Assembly (NCBI GenBank): GCA_001873065.1
Contig: MNYM01000026.1
Span: forward strand, 1-48,979
DNA from: Flavobacteriaceae bacterium CG2_30_31_66
Lineage (GTDB): Bacteria > Bacteroidota > Bacteroidia > Flavobacteriales > Flavobacteriaceae
Reading direction: 5' to 3'
DNA: 48,979 nucleotides
The first letter of the stretch is position 1. The number at the start of each line of letters is the position of its first letter. The position numbers and the translations under genes were made by a program. Shown piece by piece: positions 8,129 through 18,167 of the stretch. The notes below the pieces were generated by a model that saw nothing but the letters and a program-made list of their open reading frames with translations, searched no databases and was not told the DNA's origin.

Positions 8129-9127
8129 ATGAGCAAAAAATTCAAATATACAGCTGCCGAAAATCGCTACGAAAAAATGAACTTTAGAAGAACTGGAAAA
8201 AGTGGTTTACTATTACCAGAAATCTCTTTAGGATTGTGGCATAATTTTGGAAAAAATGATGATTTTTCAAATCAAAGAAATCTTTTAAAATGTGCTTTTG
8301 ACAATGGAATTACCCATTTTGACTTGGCAAATAACTATGGTCCACCTCCAGGTTCTGCCGAAGAGAATTTTGGAAAAATCCTAAAAAAAGACTTCAAACA
8401 ATACAGAGATGAACTGATTATTTCATCAAAAGCGGGTTATGGAATGTGGCCTGGACCTTATGGAGATTTGGGTTCAAAAAAGTTTTTGGTAGCTAGTTTA
8501 GACCAAAGTTTGCAACGAATGGGACTAGATTATGTGGATATTTTTTACCATCACAGACCAGATTATGACACACCTTTAGAAGAAACAATGGGCACTTTAG
8601 ATTTGATGGTTCGTCAAGGAAAAGCGTTGTATATTGGAATTTCAAATTACCAACCTGAAAGAGCGGAAGCCGCTTTTAAAATTTTAAAAGATTTAGGCAC
8701 ACCTTGTTTGATTCATCAACCAAGATATAATTTATTTGACAGGTGGATTGAAAATGGATTGTTGGATTTGTTAGGAAATTCGGGTGTTGGCAGCATTTGT
8801 TTTTCACCTTTAGCACAAGGAATGTTGAGTAATAAATACATCAATGGTTTGCCAAAAGATTCAAGAGCGGTAAAAGACAGCCCTTTTTTAAGCGCAAATC
8901 AAGTTATAGAAATGTTGCCAAAAATTAAAGCGCTGAATGAAATTGCACAAAATAGAAATCAGAGTTTGGCGCAAATGGCAATAGCTTGGATTTTGAAAGA
9001 TAACAGAATCACTTCTGTGTTAATTGGCGCAAGCAAAACTGAGCAAATTTTGGACAGTATAAAGGCTACTGAAAATACTCATTTTTCTGAGGAAGAGTTG
9101 AATAAAATTAGGCAAGTTATTGGGTAA
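8129..9127 (+). CDS. Aldo/keto reductase, YghZ-like
   Basis: This 332-residue NADPH-dependent aldo/keto reductase most resembles the YghZ/Gpr (L-glyceraldehyde 3-phosphate reductase) subgroup. The catalytic tetrad is visible: Asp and Tyr in HFDLANNYGPPPGSAEE, Lys in IISSKAGYGMWPGPYG, and His in DIFYHHRPD. The WPGPYG segment after the catalytic Lys is a subgroup trait. The C-terminal cofactor site reads ITSVLIGASKTEQI. It lies seven bases after the FAD/Fe-S dehydrogenase, probably in one operon, so both may act on small hydroxy or oxo acids or aldehydes. Confidence 0.88.
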   Translation: MSKKFKYTAAENRYEKMNFRRTGKSGLLLPEISLGLWHNFGKNDDFSNQRNLLKCAFDNGITHFDLANNYGPPPGSAEENFGKILKKDFKQYRDELIISSKAGYGMWPGPYGDLGSKKFLVASLDQSLQRMGLDYVDIFYHHRPDYDTPLEETMGTLDLMVRQGKALYIGISNYQPERAEAAFKILKDLGTPCLIHQPRYNLFDRWIENGLLDLLGNSGVGSICFSPLAQGMLSNKYINGLPKDSRAVKDSPFLSANQVIEMLPKIKALNEIAQNRNQSLAQMAIAWILKDNRITSVLIGASKTEQILDSIKATENTHFSEEELNKIRQVIG

Positions 9128-9189
9128 TTAAAAAATCTCACAGTTCCGATATTTAGAAACTTTTAAATATTACTTTAAATTAAAAAACT

Positions 9190-9888
9190 ATGAAATCCAT
9201 TATTATTATTTTTTTATTATTTTCATTTATTACATTTTCTCAAAACAAATCTGACGTTAGAAATACAAGCTGGGGAATGACAAAAAATGAAGTCATCAGT
9301 TCTGAATATCCACTAAAACCTAAAATTAAAGATGACGAAATTAGTTATGAAAATGTAGATATTGGGAATGGATATGAAGCAACTATTTTATATTTTTTTA
9401 AAAATGAAAGATTATCAAACATAACTTTTATTGTTCATGGTTCTGAATATTTAATAAATACGTGTGATAAAATTACACCATTCATTAATAAAGTTTCATC
9501 TGCTGAATATATTTTCAATGATTTAAAAAATAAGAATTATTTGTGTTCCCTAGGATGGAGATTAAGTAATGGTGATGGTAAGAGTCTTTACGATTATAAG
9601 GATAAAATAAAAGAATTAAGAAATTGTAACACAGAAACTAATACTTTAAAATTCATACAAGAAAAAGCAATAGAAAATAATTCATCAAGAATTTCTGTAA
9701 GTTTTGCAAATAAGCGTACTTTTTTAACTTTCACTTTTAATGAGCATCAAAATTCTCCTCATACTGATGAAATAAGAAAATTAGGAATTAATTCAAGATG
9801 TGATGGTTTTTTCTTTAATATTCGATTTTGGATGAAATATGAACCGAGTAATGAAGTTATGAATGAAACCAGTAAATCAAGATTTTAA
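9190..9888 (+). CDS. Secreted protein of unknown function
   Basis: The product has 232 residues and begins with a signal peptide ([18 protein letters not shown], cleavage near residue 18-19). A short segment [16 protein letters not shown] (residues about 24-39) resembles a motif seen at the N-terminus of many secreted Bacteroidota proteins of unknown role, in which a W-G-M-S/T-K-x-E-V stretch precedes a beta-rich domain. Three Cys residues are present (about 98, 118 and 152). I assign no function. The gene is convergent with valS, and the two overlap by four bases at their ends. Confidence 0.75.
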   Translation: MKSIIIIFLLFSFITFSQNKSDVRNTSWGMTKNEVISSEYPLKPKIKDDEISYENVDIGNGYEATILYFFKNERLSNITFIVHGSEYLINTCDKITPFINKVSSAEYIFNDLKNKNYLCSLGWRLSNGDGKSLYDYKDKIKELRNCNTETNTLKFIQEKAIENNSSRISVSFANKRTFLTFTFNEHQNSPHTDEIRKLGINSRCDGFFFNIRFWMKYEPSNEVMNETSKSRF

Positions 9889-12530
9889 TTTTTTTCCAAA
9901 CTACTTTTAATCATTTCAATTTTAGCCAAAGCATCAGCTTCTTTTTTACGTTCTAGTGCAAGTACTTGTTGAGGAGCATTTGAAACAAAACGTTCATTTG
10001 ATAATTTTTGTTGCACACTTTTTAAGAATCCTTCAGCTCTTTGAAGTTCTTCATTTAGTTTAATTTTTTCTGCTTCAGCATCAATATTTTCTGCTGCAAT
10101 TGGCACGAAATATTCATTTGATTTGACTCTAAATGAAGCTCCTTCCACTTTTTCTAAAACGTATTGAATCATAGAAGAATTGATGAGTTTTTGAATAACT
10201 GCATTAAAATTATCTAAATTTTTTTCGTTATTGATGACAAAAACTTCAATACTATCTTTGAAAGGAATGTTTTTATCTTTTCTGATAGTTCTAATTCCTG
10301 AGATAACTTCTGTTGCAAATTCAAATTGATTGATAATATTCATATCAAAATCTTTTTGAATAGGATATTTTGCAATAACCAACGCTTCTTTAGGAGTTCT
10401 TTCAGCAATGTGTTGCCAAATTTCTTCTGTCAAAAACGGCATAAATGGATGCAATATTTTCAGATTGTTTTCTAATACTTCAATTACTGAATTGAACGTT
10501 TTTTTGTCAATTGGTTGCTGATACCCAGGTTTTACAATTTCCAATAACCAAGATGAAAAATCGTCCATAATCAGTTTGTAAATTGCCATTAAAGCATCTG
10601 ATAATCTGTACTTTGAAAAATGATCTTCAATTTCTGACAATACTTTTTGAAATTTTGCTTCATACCATTCCAATCCAATTTCTGCGGTTTTTGGTTGTTT
10701 TAAATTGGCATCAATTTCCCAACCTTTTATCAAACGAAAAGCATTCCAAATTTTATTGGCAAACGCTTTTCCTTGTTGGCATAATTCTTCATCAAACATC
10801 AAATCGTTTCCAGCAGCTGAACTTAACAACAAGCCAACTCTCACACCATCAGCTCCATAATCGTCAATTAATTTTAATGCATCAGGAGAATTTCCTAGTG
10901 ATTTTGACATTTTTCTACGTTGTTTGTCACGAACCAAACCTGTCAAATATACGTTTTCAAACGGTTTTTTTCCTCTGTATTCATAGCCAGCAATAATCAT
11001 TCTTGCTACCCAAAAGAATAAAATATCTGGACCTGTAACCAAATCATTGGTTGGATAATAATAGTTAATTTCTTCATTTTCAGGATTTCGAATTCCGTCA
11101 AAAACCGAAATTGGCCACAACCAAGATGAAAACCAGGTATCTAAAGCATCATTATCTTGCTTTAAATCTTGAATTGTGAGTGTTGAATTTTTAGTTTTTA
11201 GTTTTGCTAATTCAAGCGCTTTTTCAATAGATTCTGCCACAACAAAATCCTCTTTTCCTCCCGAAATTTCGGGACCAAAATAATACGCTGGAATTTGTTG
11301 TCCCCACCACAATTGTCGAGAAATATTCCAATCACGAATGTTTTCCATCCAATGACGATACGTGTTTTCAAACTTTTTTGGAACTAAATTAATTTCTGAA
11401 TTTTCGCCCAAAACTGCATCAATAGCTGGTTTTGCTAATGCTTCCATTTTCAAAAACCATTGATCAGACAATCTAGGTTCAATCACAGCTTTGGTTCTTT
11501 CAGAAGTACCAACTTTATTGATATATTGTTCCGTTTTTAACAAACAACCTAGATTTTCTAATTCTTTGGTAACTTCTTTTCGAACTACAAAACGATCTTT
11601 TCCTTGATAATACAACCCAAATGAATTTAAAGTAGCATCATCATTAAAAATATCAATAATTTCTAATTGATGTTTTTCTCCCAAGGTTTTGTCATTTACA
11701 TCATGAGCAGGTGTAACTTTTAAACAGCCAGTTCCGAATTCAATATCAACATATTCATCTTCAATAATTGGAATAATTCTATTGCAAATTGGCACAATCG
11801 CTTTTTTTCCTTTCAGATGAGCAAAACGTTCATCATTTGGATTGATACAAATAGCAGTATCTCCAAAAATGGTTTCAGGTCTTGTAGTTGCTATAGTTAA
11901 CGTTTCTTGAGAATCAACAATTTTATAATTTATAAAATACAAATTCCCTTGTCTTTCCTCATAAATTACTTCTTCATCAGACAAAGTTGTTTTGGCTTCA
12001 GGATCCCAATTTACCATTCTAAAACCTCTGTAAATCAATCCTTTATTATATAAGTCCACAAAAACTTTGATAACGGATTCTGACATTGCAGGATCCATTG
12101 TAAACGCAGTTCTATCCCAATCGCAAGAGGCACCTACCTTTTTTAATTGCTCTAAAATAATGCCTCCATATTCATTTTTCCATTCCCAAGCATGAGCCAA
12201 AAATTCTTCGCGAGTCAAGTCATTTTTATTGATTCCTTGCTCTTTTAATTTCGCAACAACTTTTGCTTCAGTAGCAATAGAAGCATGATCCGTTCCAGGA
12301 ACCCAACACGCATTTTTGCCCAACAAACGTGCACGTCTTATCAAAACATCTTGAATGGTATTGTTGAGCATGTGTCCCATATGCAAAACGCCAGTAACAT
12401 TCGGAGGAGGAATCACAATCGTATAAGGCTCTCTTTCATCAGGAGTTGAATGAAAATAGTTGTTTTCAATCCAATATTGATACCATTTGCTTTCTACTTG
12501 GCTTGCATCATATTTTGATGGAATTGTCAT
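9885..12530 (-). CDS. valS: Valine--tRNA ligase
   Basis: Valyl-tRNA synthetase charges tRNA-Val in the cytoplasm. I prefer ATG 12530 ([20 protein letters not shown]), giving 881 residues; the longer frame to 12563 would begin inside the promoter. The class I HIGH motif is HMGH in [17 protein letters not shown] (residue about 45), the KMSKS motif is [13 protein letters not shown] (about 540), and the editing domain includes [16 protein letters not shown]. The C-terminal coiled-coil arm ([19 protein letters not shown]), typical of ValRS, is present. The length is normal. A consensus -7 box TATTTTTG (12561-12568, minus strand) lies about 30 bases upstream. Confidence 0.97.
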   Translation of the reverse strand: MTIPSKYDASQVESKWYQYWIENNYFHSTPDEREPYTIVIPPPNVTGVLHMGHMLNNTIQDVLIRRARLLGKNACWVPGTDHASIATEAKVVAKLKEQGINKNDLTREEFLAHAWEWKNEYGGIILEQLKKVGASCDWDRTAFTMDPAMSESVIKVFVDLYNKGLIYRGFRMVNWDPEAKTTLSDEEVIYEERQGNLYFINYKIVDSQETLTIATTRPETIFGDTAICINPNDERFAHLKGKKAIVPICNRIIPIIEDEYVDIEFGTGCLKVTPAHDVNDKTLGEKHQLEIIDIFNDDATLNSFGLYYQGKDRFVVRKEVTKELENLGCLLKTEQYINKVGTSERTKAVIEPRLSDQWFLKMEALAKPAIDAVLGENSEINLVPKKFENTYRHWMENIRDWNISRQLWWGQQIPAYYFGPEISGGKEDFVVAESIEKALELAKLKTKNSTLTIQDLKQDNDALDTWFSSWLWPISVFDGIRNPENEEINYYYPTNDLVTGPDILFFWVARMIIAGYEYRGKKPFENVYLTGLVRDKQRRKMSKSLGNSPDALKLIDDYGADGVRVGLLLSSAAGNDLMFDEELCQQGKAFANKIWNAFRLIKGWEIDANLKQPKTAEIGLEWYEAKFQKVLSEIEDHFSKYRLSDALMAIYKLIMDDFSSWLLEIVKPGYQQPIDKKTFNSVIEVLENNLKILHPFMPFLTEEIWQHIAERTPKEALVIAKYPIQKDFDMNIINQFEFATEVISGIRTIRKDKNIPFKDSIEVFVINNEKNLDNFNAVIQKLINSSMIQYVLEKVEGASFRVKSNEYFVPIAAENIDAEAEKIKLNEELQRAEGFLKSVQQKLSNERFVSNAPQQVLALERKKEADALAKIEMIKSSLEKN

Positions 12531-12560
12531 TTTTTGGAATAATTTTTGAGATATAGTTCG

Positions 12561-12568
12561 CAAAAATA
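12561..12568 (-). promoter_or_regulatory. Predicted -7 box for valS
   Basis: On the minus strand this reads TATTTTTG, an exact match to the Bacteroidota TAnnTTTG box, 30 bases before the valS ATG. A -33 TTTG is not clear. Confidence 0.5.
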
Positions 12569-12652
12569 CAATTATCTAATTTGTATAAAAAATTAGTAGT
12601 TCATTTTTTAAAACAAATATTATTTAATAATTTTACAGCAAATTTTAAAAAC

Positions 12653-13063
12653 ATGAAAACAATATTCTCATTTTTTGCAATCCTTTTTATTTCAATTTCA
12701 ATTCACTCTCAAGAATTTAAGTTTGAAACAGAAACAATTGATTATGGTTCAGTTTCTCTAGGTTCAAACGGAGATAAGGTTTTCGTGTTTAAAAATATCG
12801 GGAATCAGCCTTTGATTATTTCAAATATTCAATCTTCTTGTGGTTGTACAGTGCCAAAAAAACCAGAAAAACCAATTATGCCTGGTGAAAAAGGTGAAAT
12901 TAAAGTTTCTTATGATACCAAAAGAGTGGGGGGATTTTCGAAACAAATTACTATTTTTTCCAATGCTACTGACCCAAAAAAAGTAATCAGAATTAAAGGA
13001 ATTGTAGAGCAAGCATCTTCTTTAGAAAAAGAGAAAAATATGCTTTCTAATTCAAAAAGTTAG
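12653..13063 (+). CDS. Secreted DUF1573 protein
   Basis: ATG 12653 gives 136 residues starting with a signal peptide (MKTIFSFFAILFISISIHSQ). The mature part is one DUF1573 domain, an Ig-like fold common in Bacteroidota, with the conserved core F.F.N.G..PL.I...SSCGCTVP: VFVFKNIGNQPLIISNI followed by QSSCGCTVPKKPEKP, then PGEKGEIKVSYDT and GGFSKQITIFSNA. The frame is open further up to 12581, but that start has no signal peptide at its beginning. It is divergent from valS and convergent with the retropepsin-like gene, one base apart. The role is probably periplasmic or extracellular, otherwise unknown. A second DUF1573 gene is at 35781. Confidence 0.85.
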   Translation: MKTIFSFFAILFISISIHSQEFKFETETIDYGSVSLGSNGDKVFVFKNIGNQPLIISNIQSSCGCTVPKKPEKPIMPGEKGEIKVSYDTKRVGGFSKQITIFSNATDPKKVIRIKGIVEQASSLEKEKNMLSNSKS

Positions 13064-13064
13064 A

Positions 13065-14405
13065 CTAGATTTTTTGTTTTAGACGAAATTCAAAATTTAA
13101 TTTTTGTCCATTTCTGTCTATTTGTAATTTTATTTTTTTGTGGTCATTTTCCTGAAATTTACTAACTATTTTGCTGAGATTAAAATTATGGACAGGAATT
13201 CCGTTGATACTCACAATGATATCATCACCCTTTAATCCAGCTTTATCCGAAGGAGAATTTTTTACCACACTTTTGATTTTAAAAGAAGGTTTAAATTTGT
13301 AAGAAAAGCTAGTCACAAAACTTATAGTACTATTAGTTTCAATATTTTGACTGTAACCATCTTTATAAGTTTTAGTTTCCTGTTCTCTAACCAATTGTTT
13401 TCCATTATAAACAACTTCCAAACCACTCATATTGTAATTGAATTTATCAGAAAAATTTTGGTTTTTTTTAAGAGTCAGTTTTTTATTTGGATAATCAATC
13501 CAAACATGAAATCTTCTCAAAATTCCGGCACCTAGACTTCCATTTCGTTCTTTGTAAATTCTGGCATTTAAAGTCGTTAATGAATCTAAAAACGAAACCG
13601 TTGGTTGATAAATTTCGTAAGAACCAACTTTAAATTTTGGAATTCTGCTTCTATTTCCATAAATCGTACCACTCAAACCTTCACCTAAAATATCGATGAA
13701 AAATTTTTTAGGAGTTTTGATGTTTTTTTCAGAATCTACAAAAAGCCAAAGAGCATCACTTCCACCAGAATCGATTAGCAAATTTACATCAGTTAATGAA
13801 TTTCCAATAGTATCCAATTGAACTTTTGCTTTGATAAAAGGCTTTCTTCTAATGATTTGCATCGGAAATACTTCACATTTTTTACACTTTTTATAAACAA
13901 ATGTTTCTGGTTTATAAAAAACAATTTTTTTAGTACTGTAATTTATTTTTAAAATAAAATTTTTTATCAAATCATGACCAATAATTCCATGAATTGTTGT
14001 GCCCATCTTGCTTGATAAATCAAAAAAATCTCTCAGGATAATATAAATTGATTCGTTTTCACTTTGAATATTTTGAATAGCAATTGTATTGTTTTGAGAC
14101 AACAATGCTTCTACTGAATTTCCTTTTCCAAGTCCCTGAAGTTCAACTTTTTCAATATTTTTTAACCCAATTGTATCATTGTCAGAAAGATTAAACAAAA
14201 TGGTTTTATTTGACCCAGAATCCAAAATAAAAGAAAGTTCTTTATTATTGATTTTTAAAGGAATAACGATTAAATTATGAATCAATTTAAAATCAACTTG
14301 CACCATTTTTTTACTTGGATTTAAAAATCGAAAACCCTCTTGCGCATTAAAATTTAATGACAAAATGATAAAAAAATGAACCAGAAAAAGTGTTTTAGGT
14401 TTCAG
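13065..14405 (-). CDS. Retropepsin-like aspartyl protease with PDZ domain, probable CTG start
   Basis: The protein has two retropepsin-like domains, each with an Asp-Ser-Gly core (FILDSGSNKTILF and LLIDSGGSDALWLF), followed by a PDZ domain (IKSVVKNSPSDKAGLKGDD, IVSINGIPVHN). Such proteins are predicted envelope peptidases in Bacteroidota. The ATG-, GTG- or TTG-started frame begins only at TTG 14363, inside a hydrophobic stretch. Extending the same frame to CTG 14405 gives MKPKTLFLVHFFIILSLNFN followed by AQ, a complete signal peptide, so a CTG start is the best explanation (446 residues). An in-frame TAA lies 15 bases further upstream, so no ATG is available. Confidence 0.72.
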   Translation of the reverse strand: MKPKTLFLVHFFIILSLNFNAQEGFRFLNPSKKMVQVDFKLIHNLIVIPLKINNKELSFILDSGSNKTILFNLSDNDTIGLKNIEKVELQGLGKGNSVEALLSQNNTIAIQNIQSENESIYIILRDFFDLSSKMGTTIHGIIGHDLIKNFILKINYSTKKIVFYKPETFVYKKCKKCEVFPMQIIRRKPFIKAKVQLDTIGNSLTDVNLLIDSGGSDALWLFVDSEKNIKTPKKFFIDILGEGLSGTIYGNRSRIPKFKVGSYEIYQPTVSFLDSLTTLNARIYKERNGSLGAGILRRFHVWIDYPNKKLTLKKNQNFSDKFNYNMSGLEVVYNGKQLVREQETKTYKDGYSQNIETNSTISFVTSFSYKFKPSFKIKSVVKNSPSDKAGLKGDDIIVSINGIPVHNFNLSKIVSKFQENDHKKIKLQIDRNGQKLNFEFRLKQKI

Positions 14406-14561
14406 AAAAGAATATTTTTTAAATTAAAATTGAAAATACGAAATAAGAATTATTTGAACTATTTTTTATCAAATAATTAACCTTTAAAGAAATTGTATTA
14501 AAAAGCTCGTCATAAACATATATTTTGCAAATTTGCACTTTAAAAATTTTAACATTTTACT

Positions 14562-15752
14562 ATGCCTTCAATATCCAAAAAAGGATTTCAAATGCCAGAA
14601 TCTCCCATAAGAAAACTGGCTCCTTACGCTGAAAAAGCTTACGAACAAGGCAAAAAAGTGTACCATTTAAATATTGGTCAGCCTGACATCAAAACCCCTA
14701 AAATCGCATTGAATGCCATCAGCAATCATTCACTGGAAATCATTTCGTATTCAAGTTCAGATGGTTCAGAACAGTATAGAAAAAAAATTGCCAATTATTA
14801 TAGCAAACATGATATTCAAGTAAATCATGATGAAATTATTGTAACAACAGGGGGTTCTGAAGCATTGCTTTTTGCCTTTGGAACCATTATGGATACTGAT
14901 GATGAAGTGATTATTCCTGAACCTTTTTATGCGAATTTCAACGGATTTTCAGCTGCTTCTGGTGCGAATATTGTTCCTGTAATTTCAAAATTTGAAGACA
15001 ATTTTGCATTGCCTCCTATTGAAGAATTTGAAAAATTAATTACTCCAAAAACAAAAGCAATTTTAATTTGTAATCCTGGAAATCCAACTGGGTATTTATA
15101 CAGTAAAGAGGAAATTAAAAAATTAGCTGAAATTGTCATCAAACATGATTTATTTTTAATCGCAGATGAAGTTTATAGAGAATTTGTTTATGATGGAAAT
15201 GAACATTATTCAATTTTACAAGAACCTAGTTTAGCTAATTATGCAATTATTATTGACTCAGTATCAAAAAGATACAGTATGTGTGGTGCGCGAATAGGTT
15301 ATTTGGTTTCAAAAAATAAAGAAGTAATCAAAACGGCATTGAAATTTGCACAAACTCGTTTGAGTCCACCAACTTTAGCTCAAATTGCTTGTGAAGCAGC
15401 TTTGGATACGCCACAATCTTATTTTGAAGAAGTGAGAGAAGCTTATCAAAAAAGACGAAATGTGTTGATTGAAGGATTGCAAAAAATTGAAGGTGTAAAA
15501 GTGACAAAACCCAAAGGCGCATTTTATTGTATTGTTGAATTACCTGTAAAAAATGCTGATCATTTTGCACAATGGTTGTTAGCATCTTTTGATGTTGATG
15601 GAGAAACTGTCATGGTTGCGCCAGCTGCGGGTTTTTATTCAACGCCTAATGTTGGTTTAAACCAAATAAGAATTGCGTACGTTTTGAACGAAGAAAGTCT
15701 AAAAAAAGCAATCAATATTTTAGAGAAAGGATTAAAAATTTACAGAGATTAA
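14562..15752 (+). CDS. PLP-dependent aminotransferase, class I/II
   Basis: This 396-residue fold-type I aminotransferase is close to the aspartate or aromatic aminotransferases (AspB-like). Visible family features are the N-terminal HLNIGQPDIKTPK, the PLP-phosphate region TTGGSEALLFAFG, CNPGNPTGYLYS (the NPTG motif with the Asn contact), LIADEVYREFVYDG (Asp), the Schiff-base lysine in IDSVSKRYSMCGARIGY, and a C-terminal IRIAY containing the substrate Arg. It probably transfers amino groups between aspartate or a related amino acid and 2-oxoglutarate. The stop codon is immediately followed by the TTG start of murB, suggesting one transcript. Confidence 0.88.
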   Translation: MPSISKKGFQMPESPIRKLAPYAEKAYEQGKKVYHLNIGQPDIKTPKIALNAISNHSLEIISYSSSDGSEQYRKKIANYYSKHDIQVNHDEIIVTTGGSEALLFAFGTIMDTDDEVIIPEPFYANFNGFSAASGANIVPVISKFEDNFALPPIEEFEKLITPKTKAILICNPGNPTGYLYSKEEIKKLAEIVIKHDLFLIADEVYREFVYDGNEHYSILQEPSLANYAIIIDSVSKRYSMCGARIGYLVSKNKEVIKTALKFAQTRLSPPTLAQIACEAALDTPQSYFEEVREAYQKRRNVLIEGLQKIEGVKVTKPKGAFYCIVELPVKNADHFAQWLLASFDVDGETVMVAPAAGFYSTPNVGLNQIRIAYVLNEESLKKAINILEKGLKIYRD

Positions 15753-16763
15753 TTGACAATTTTAGAAAACATATCGCTCAAAAATTACAATACCTTTGGC
15801 ATTTCTGTGAATGCAAAACGCTTTATTGAGATCAATTCTGTCGAGGAATTGCAAAAACTTTTATTGAAAGAAAAAGCACTGTTTTTACTTTCTGGCGGTA
15901 GCAATATGTTGCTTACAAAAGATATTGAAAAATTAGTTGCTCATATAAATATCAAAGGAATTTCAATTGAAAATGAAGATGAAAACATTGTTGAAGTTAC
16001 CGTAAATGCAGGAGAAAATTGGCATGAATTTGTACTTTGGTGTGTGAATAAAAATTATGGGGGAATCGAAAATTTGTCGCTAATTCCAGGAAAAGTGGGC
16101 ACTTGTCCAATTCAAAATATTGGCGCTTATGGCGTGGAAGTAAAAGATACCATTACAAAAGTTTCTGCCATTGAAATAAAAACTAGAAAAATAACATCAT
16201 TCACAAATGAAGAATGTAAATTTGATTATAGAAATTCTATTTTCAAAAAAGAAACAAAAGACAACTATATCATCATTTCAGTTTCATTTAAATTGACAAA
16301 AAAACACCATGTTTTTCACACCTCTTATGGTGCCATTGAAACTGAATTGTCCTTGAAAAAAATCATAACACCGAATTTAAAAGACATTTCTGATGCAGTA
16401 ATTGCCATTCGAAAATCAAAACTGCCTGATCCAAAAGAATTAGGAAATAGTGGCAGTTTTTTTAAAAATCCACTAATCAATGTCAAACATTTCGAAAAAT
16501 TACAAAAAAGTTTACCAACAATTCCAAGTTATAAAATTTCAGAAAACGAGCTTAAAATTCCTGCTGGATGGCTTATAGAACATGCTGGTCTTAAAGGAAA
16601 AAGATTTGGGAATTGTGGTATTCACGAAAAACAAGCCTTGGTTTTGGTTAATTATGGTAATGCTTCTGGCATAGAAATCTTGAATTTGGCAAAAAAAATT
16701 CAGAAAATAATTTTAGAAACCTACGAAATTGTGTTGGAAATTGAAGTAAATATAGTTGAGTAA
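15753..16763 (+). CDS. murB: UDP-N-acetylenolpyruvoylglucosamine reductase MurB
   Basis: MurB makes UDP-MurNAc, the second step of peptidoglycan precursor synthesis, in the cytoplasm using FAD and NADPH. The start is TTG 15753, directly adjacent to the upstream stop; it gives the typical opening (MTILENISLKNYNTFGI). The FAD-binding LLSGGSNMLL is at about residues 45-54. The region NLSLIPGKVGTCPIQNIGAYG contains the G-C-P-I-Q-N-I-G-A-Y-G signature, and the catalytic Ser is in LGNSGSFFKNPL (about 233). The C-terminal domain ends with PAGWLIEHAGLKGKR. The length (336) matches type I MurB of this phylum. Confidence 0.95.
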   Translation: MTILENISLKNYNTFGISVNAKRFIEINSVEELQKLLLKEKALFLLSGGSNMLLTKDIEKLVAHINIKGISIENEDENIVEVTVNAGENWHEFVLWCVNKNYGGIENLSLIPGKVGTCPIQNIGAYGVEVKDTITKVSAIEIKTRKITSFTNEECKFDYRNSIFKKETKDNYIIISVSFKLTKKHHVFHTSYGAIETELSLKKIITPNLKDISDAVIAIRKSKLPDPKELGNSGSFFKNPLINVKHFEKLQKSLPTIPSYKISENELKIPAGWLIEHAGLKGKRFGNCGIHEKQALVLVNYGNASGIEILNLAKKIQKIILETYEIVLEIEVNIVE

Positions 16764-16822
16764 AAATATACATCTTTCAAAAAAGAGAACTACTCCTTTT
16801 TCTCCATCTACCTTATAATACG

Positions 16823-16830
16823 TATCTTTG
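16823..16830 (+). promoter_or_regulatory. Predicted -7 box upstream of the 16848 gene
   Basis: TATCTTTG is an exact TAnnTTTG match, 18 bases before the ATG at 16848. No clear -33 TTTG at 17-23 bases was found. Confidence 0.5.
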
Positions 16831-16847
16831 TTGCAAAATAAATATTT

Positions 16848-17051
16848 ATGAAATTACTTTTTCTTACTTTAGGATTATTAGGATTGGGTATTGCAGGAAT
16901 TGCCATAAAAATTTGGGCAAAAAAAGACGGTAAATTTGCTGGAACTTGTGCAAGTCAAAATCCAATGTTAAATAAAGAGGGGATTGCTTGCGGTTTCTGC
17001 GGCAAAATGCCTGATCAATTTGATACTTGTAAAGAACCTCAACATAAATAA
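16848..17051 (+). CDS. Small Cys-containing membrane protein
   Basis: The product has 67 residues: one N-terminal hydrophobic helix (LLFLTLGLLGLGIAGIAIKIW), a short basic stretch (AKKDGKF), and a soluble tail with four cysteines (GTCASQ, EGIACGFCGKM, FDTCKEP). The CxxC spacing of the middle pair suggests metal or disulfide chemistry, or a haem- or redox-adjacent role, but this is inference. Similar small membrane or secreted proteins recur in flavobacteria beside the GT2 and sigma genes found here. A consensus -7 box lies 18 bases upstream; the GT2 gene follows after 15 bases. Confidence 0.75.
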   Translation: MKLLFLTLGLLGLGIAGIAIKIWAKKDGKFAGTCASQNPMLNKEGIACGFCGKMPDQFDTCKEPQHK

Positions 17052-17066
17052 GACAATTTTATTGCA

Positions 17067-18167
17067 ATGATTTTAACTGTAGTTTTCTACATTTTTGTTT
17101 TCTTTACTGCAATTCAAATCAGTTATTATTTATTATTTTCAAACATTCTTTTTCCAAATAAAAGAACATTTAAATTGCCTGAATTTCCAATATCAGTAAT
17201 TATTTTTGTAAAAAACAGTGCTGAAAATCTTAGAAATTTTCTTCCTTCAATTTTAACTCAAAATTATCCAATCTTTGAGATTGTTCTGATTGATAACAAT
17301 TCAACTGATAAAACACACAAAGTAATCAACTCTTTTGCTAAAAAACACCCAAATATCCACATCGTTAGTGTTGAAAATAACGAAGCTTTTTGGGGTAGTA
17401 AAAAATATGCGATGACTTTGGGAATAAAAGCCGCAAAATTCGAACACCTACTTTTTACAGAAGCAAATTGCAAACCTATTTCTGAACATTGGATTAGTGA
17501 AATGAGCAGGCAATTTTCAAAAGAAAAAACAATTGTTTTAGGATATTCTCGTTATAAGAAAGAAAAAAAAATTACGAACTTTTTAATTCGTTTTTACCAT
17601 TTTTTAACCGCTATTCAATTGCTTAATTTTTCTAAAATAGGAATGCCTTTTATGGCTGATGGAAAAAATTTTGCTTACAAAAAAGAGGATTTTTACAGAG
17701 CAAAAGGTTTTATAAATCACATGAAACAAGAATTGGGTGAAGATGATTTATTTATCCAAGATGCTGCAAATAAAATAAATACAACGTATTGCATCAGTAA
17801 AAACAGCTTTGTTGAAACCACAAATTGTGACTTATTTACAGATTGGTTTTTTTTACAGAGAAAAAAAGTTTTTTTAAGAAAAAAATACCAACCAAAACAC
17901 CGTTTTGTATTGAACTTGTTCACTATTTCAAAATTGTTTTTTTATGTTTTTGGAACTGTTCTATTATTCTTTTTTCCTTTTGAAATAATTCTCTCAATAA
18001 TGTTTGTTTATTTTCTAACTCAATACATCATCGTTGGAATTTCGGCAAAAAGATTGGACGAAAAAAATCTCATTTACTTTTTACCTTTGCTAGATATTGT
18101 ATTTTTATTGATTCAAATGAGTATATTTATGGCTAATTTGACTTCAAAACCATCTCATTGGAAATAG
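17067..18167 (+). CDS. Family 2 glycosyltransferase with altered DxD
   Basis: This 366-residue membrane-anchored GT-A protein has one N-terminal hydrophobic helix (residues about 3-27), a GT2 domain at about 40-240 and hydrophobic segments at about 290-350. The nucleotide-sugar part is clear: ISVIIFVKNSAENL and IVLIDNNSTDKTHKV. The expected second Asp-x-Asp motif, normally T-D-A-D-C in relatives, reads FTEANCKPIS here, replacing both acidic Asp positions by Glu and Asn. The catalytic base motif LGEDDLF (about 218-224) is present. No QxxRW is seen. The acceptor is unknown. The stop lies inside the start of the sigma factor gene (10-base overlap). Confidence 0.8.
   Translation: MILTVVFYIFVFFTAIQISYYLLFSNILFPNKRTFKLPEFPISVIIFVKNSAENLRNFLPSILTQNYPIFEIVLIDNNSTDKTHKVINSFAKKHPNIHIVSVENNEAFWGSKKYAMTLGIKAAKFEHLLFTEANCKPISEHWISEMSRQFSKEKTIVLGYSRYKKEKKITNFLIRFYHFLTAIQLLNFSKIGMPFMADGKNFAYKKEDFYRAKGFINHMKQELGEDDLFIQDAANKINTTYCISKNSFVETTNCDLFTDWFFLQRKKVFLRKKYQPKHRFVLNLFTISKLFFYVFGTVLLFFFPFEIILSIMFVYFLTQYIIVGISAKRLDEKNLIYFLPLLDIVFLLIQMSIFMANLTSKPSHWK

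Noticed and set aside
10583..10996. Plus-strand ORF inside valS
   Set aside because: Shadow of valS in an AT-rich antisense frame, no family match.
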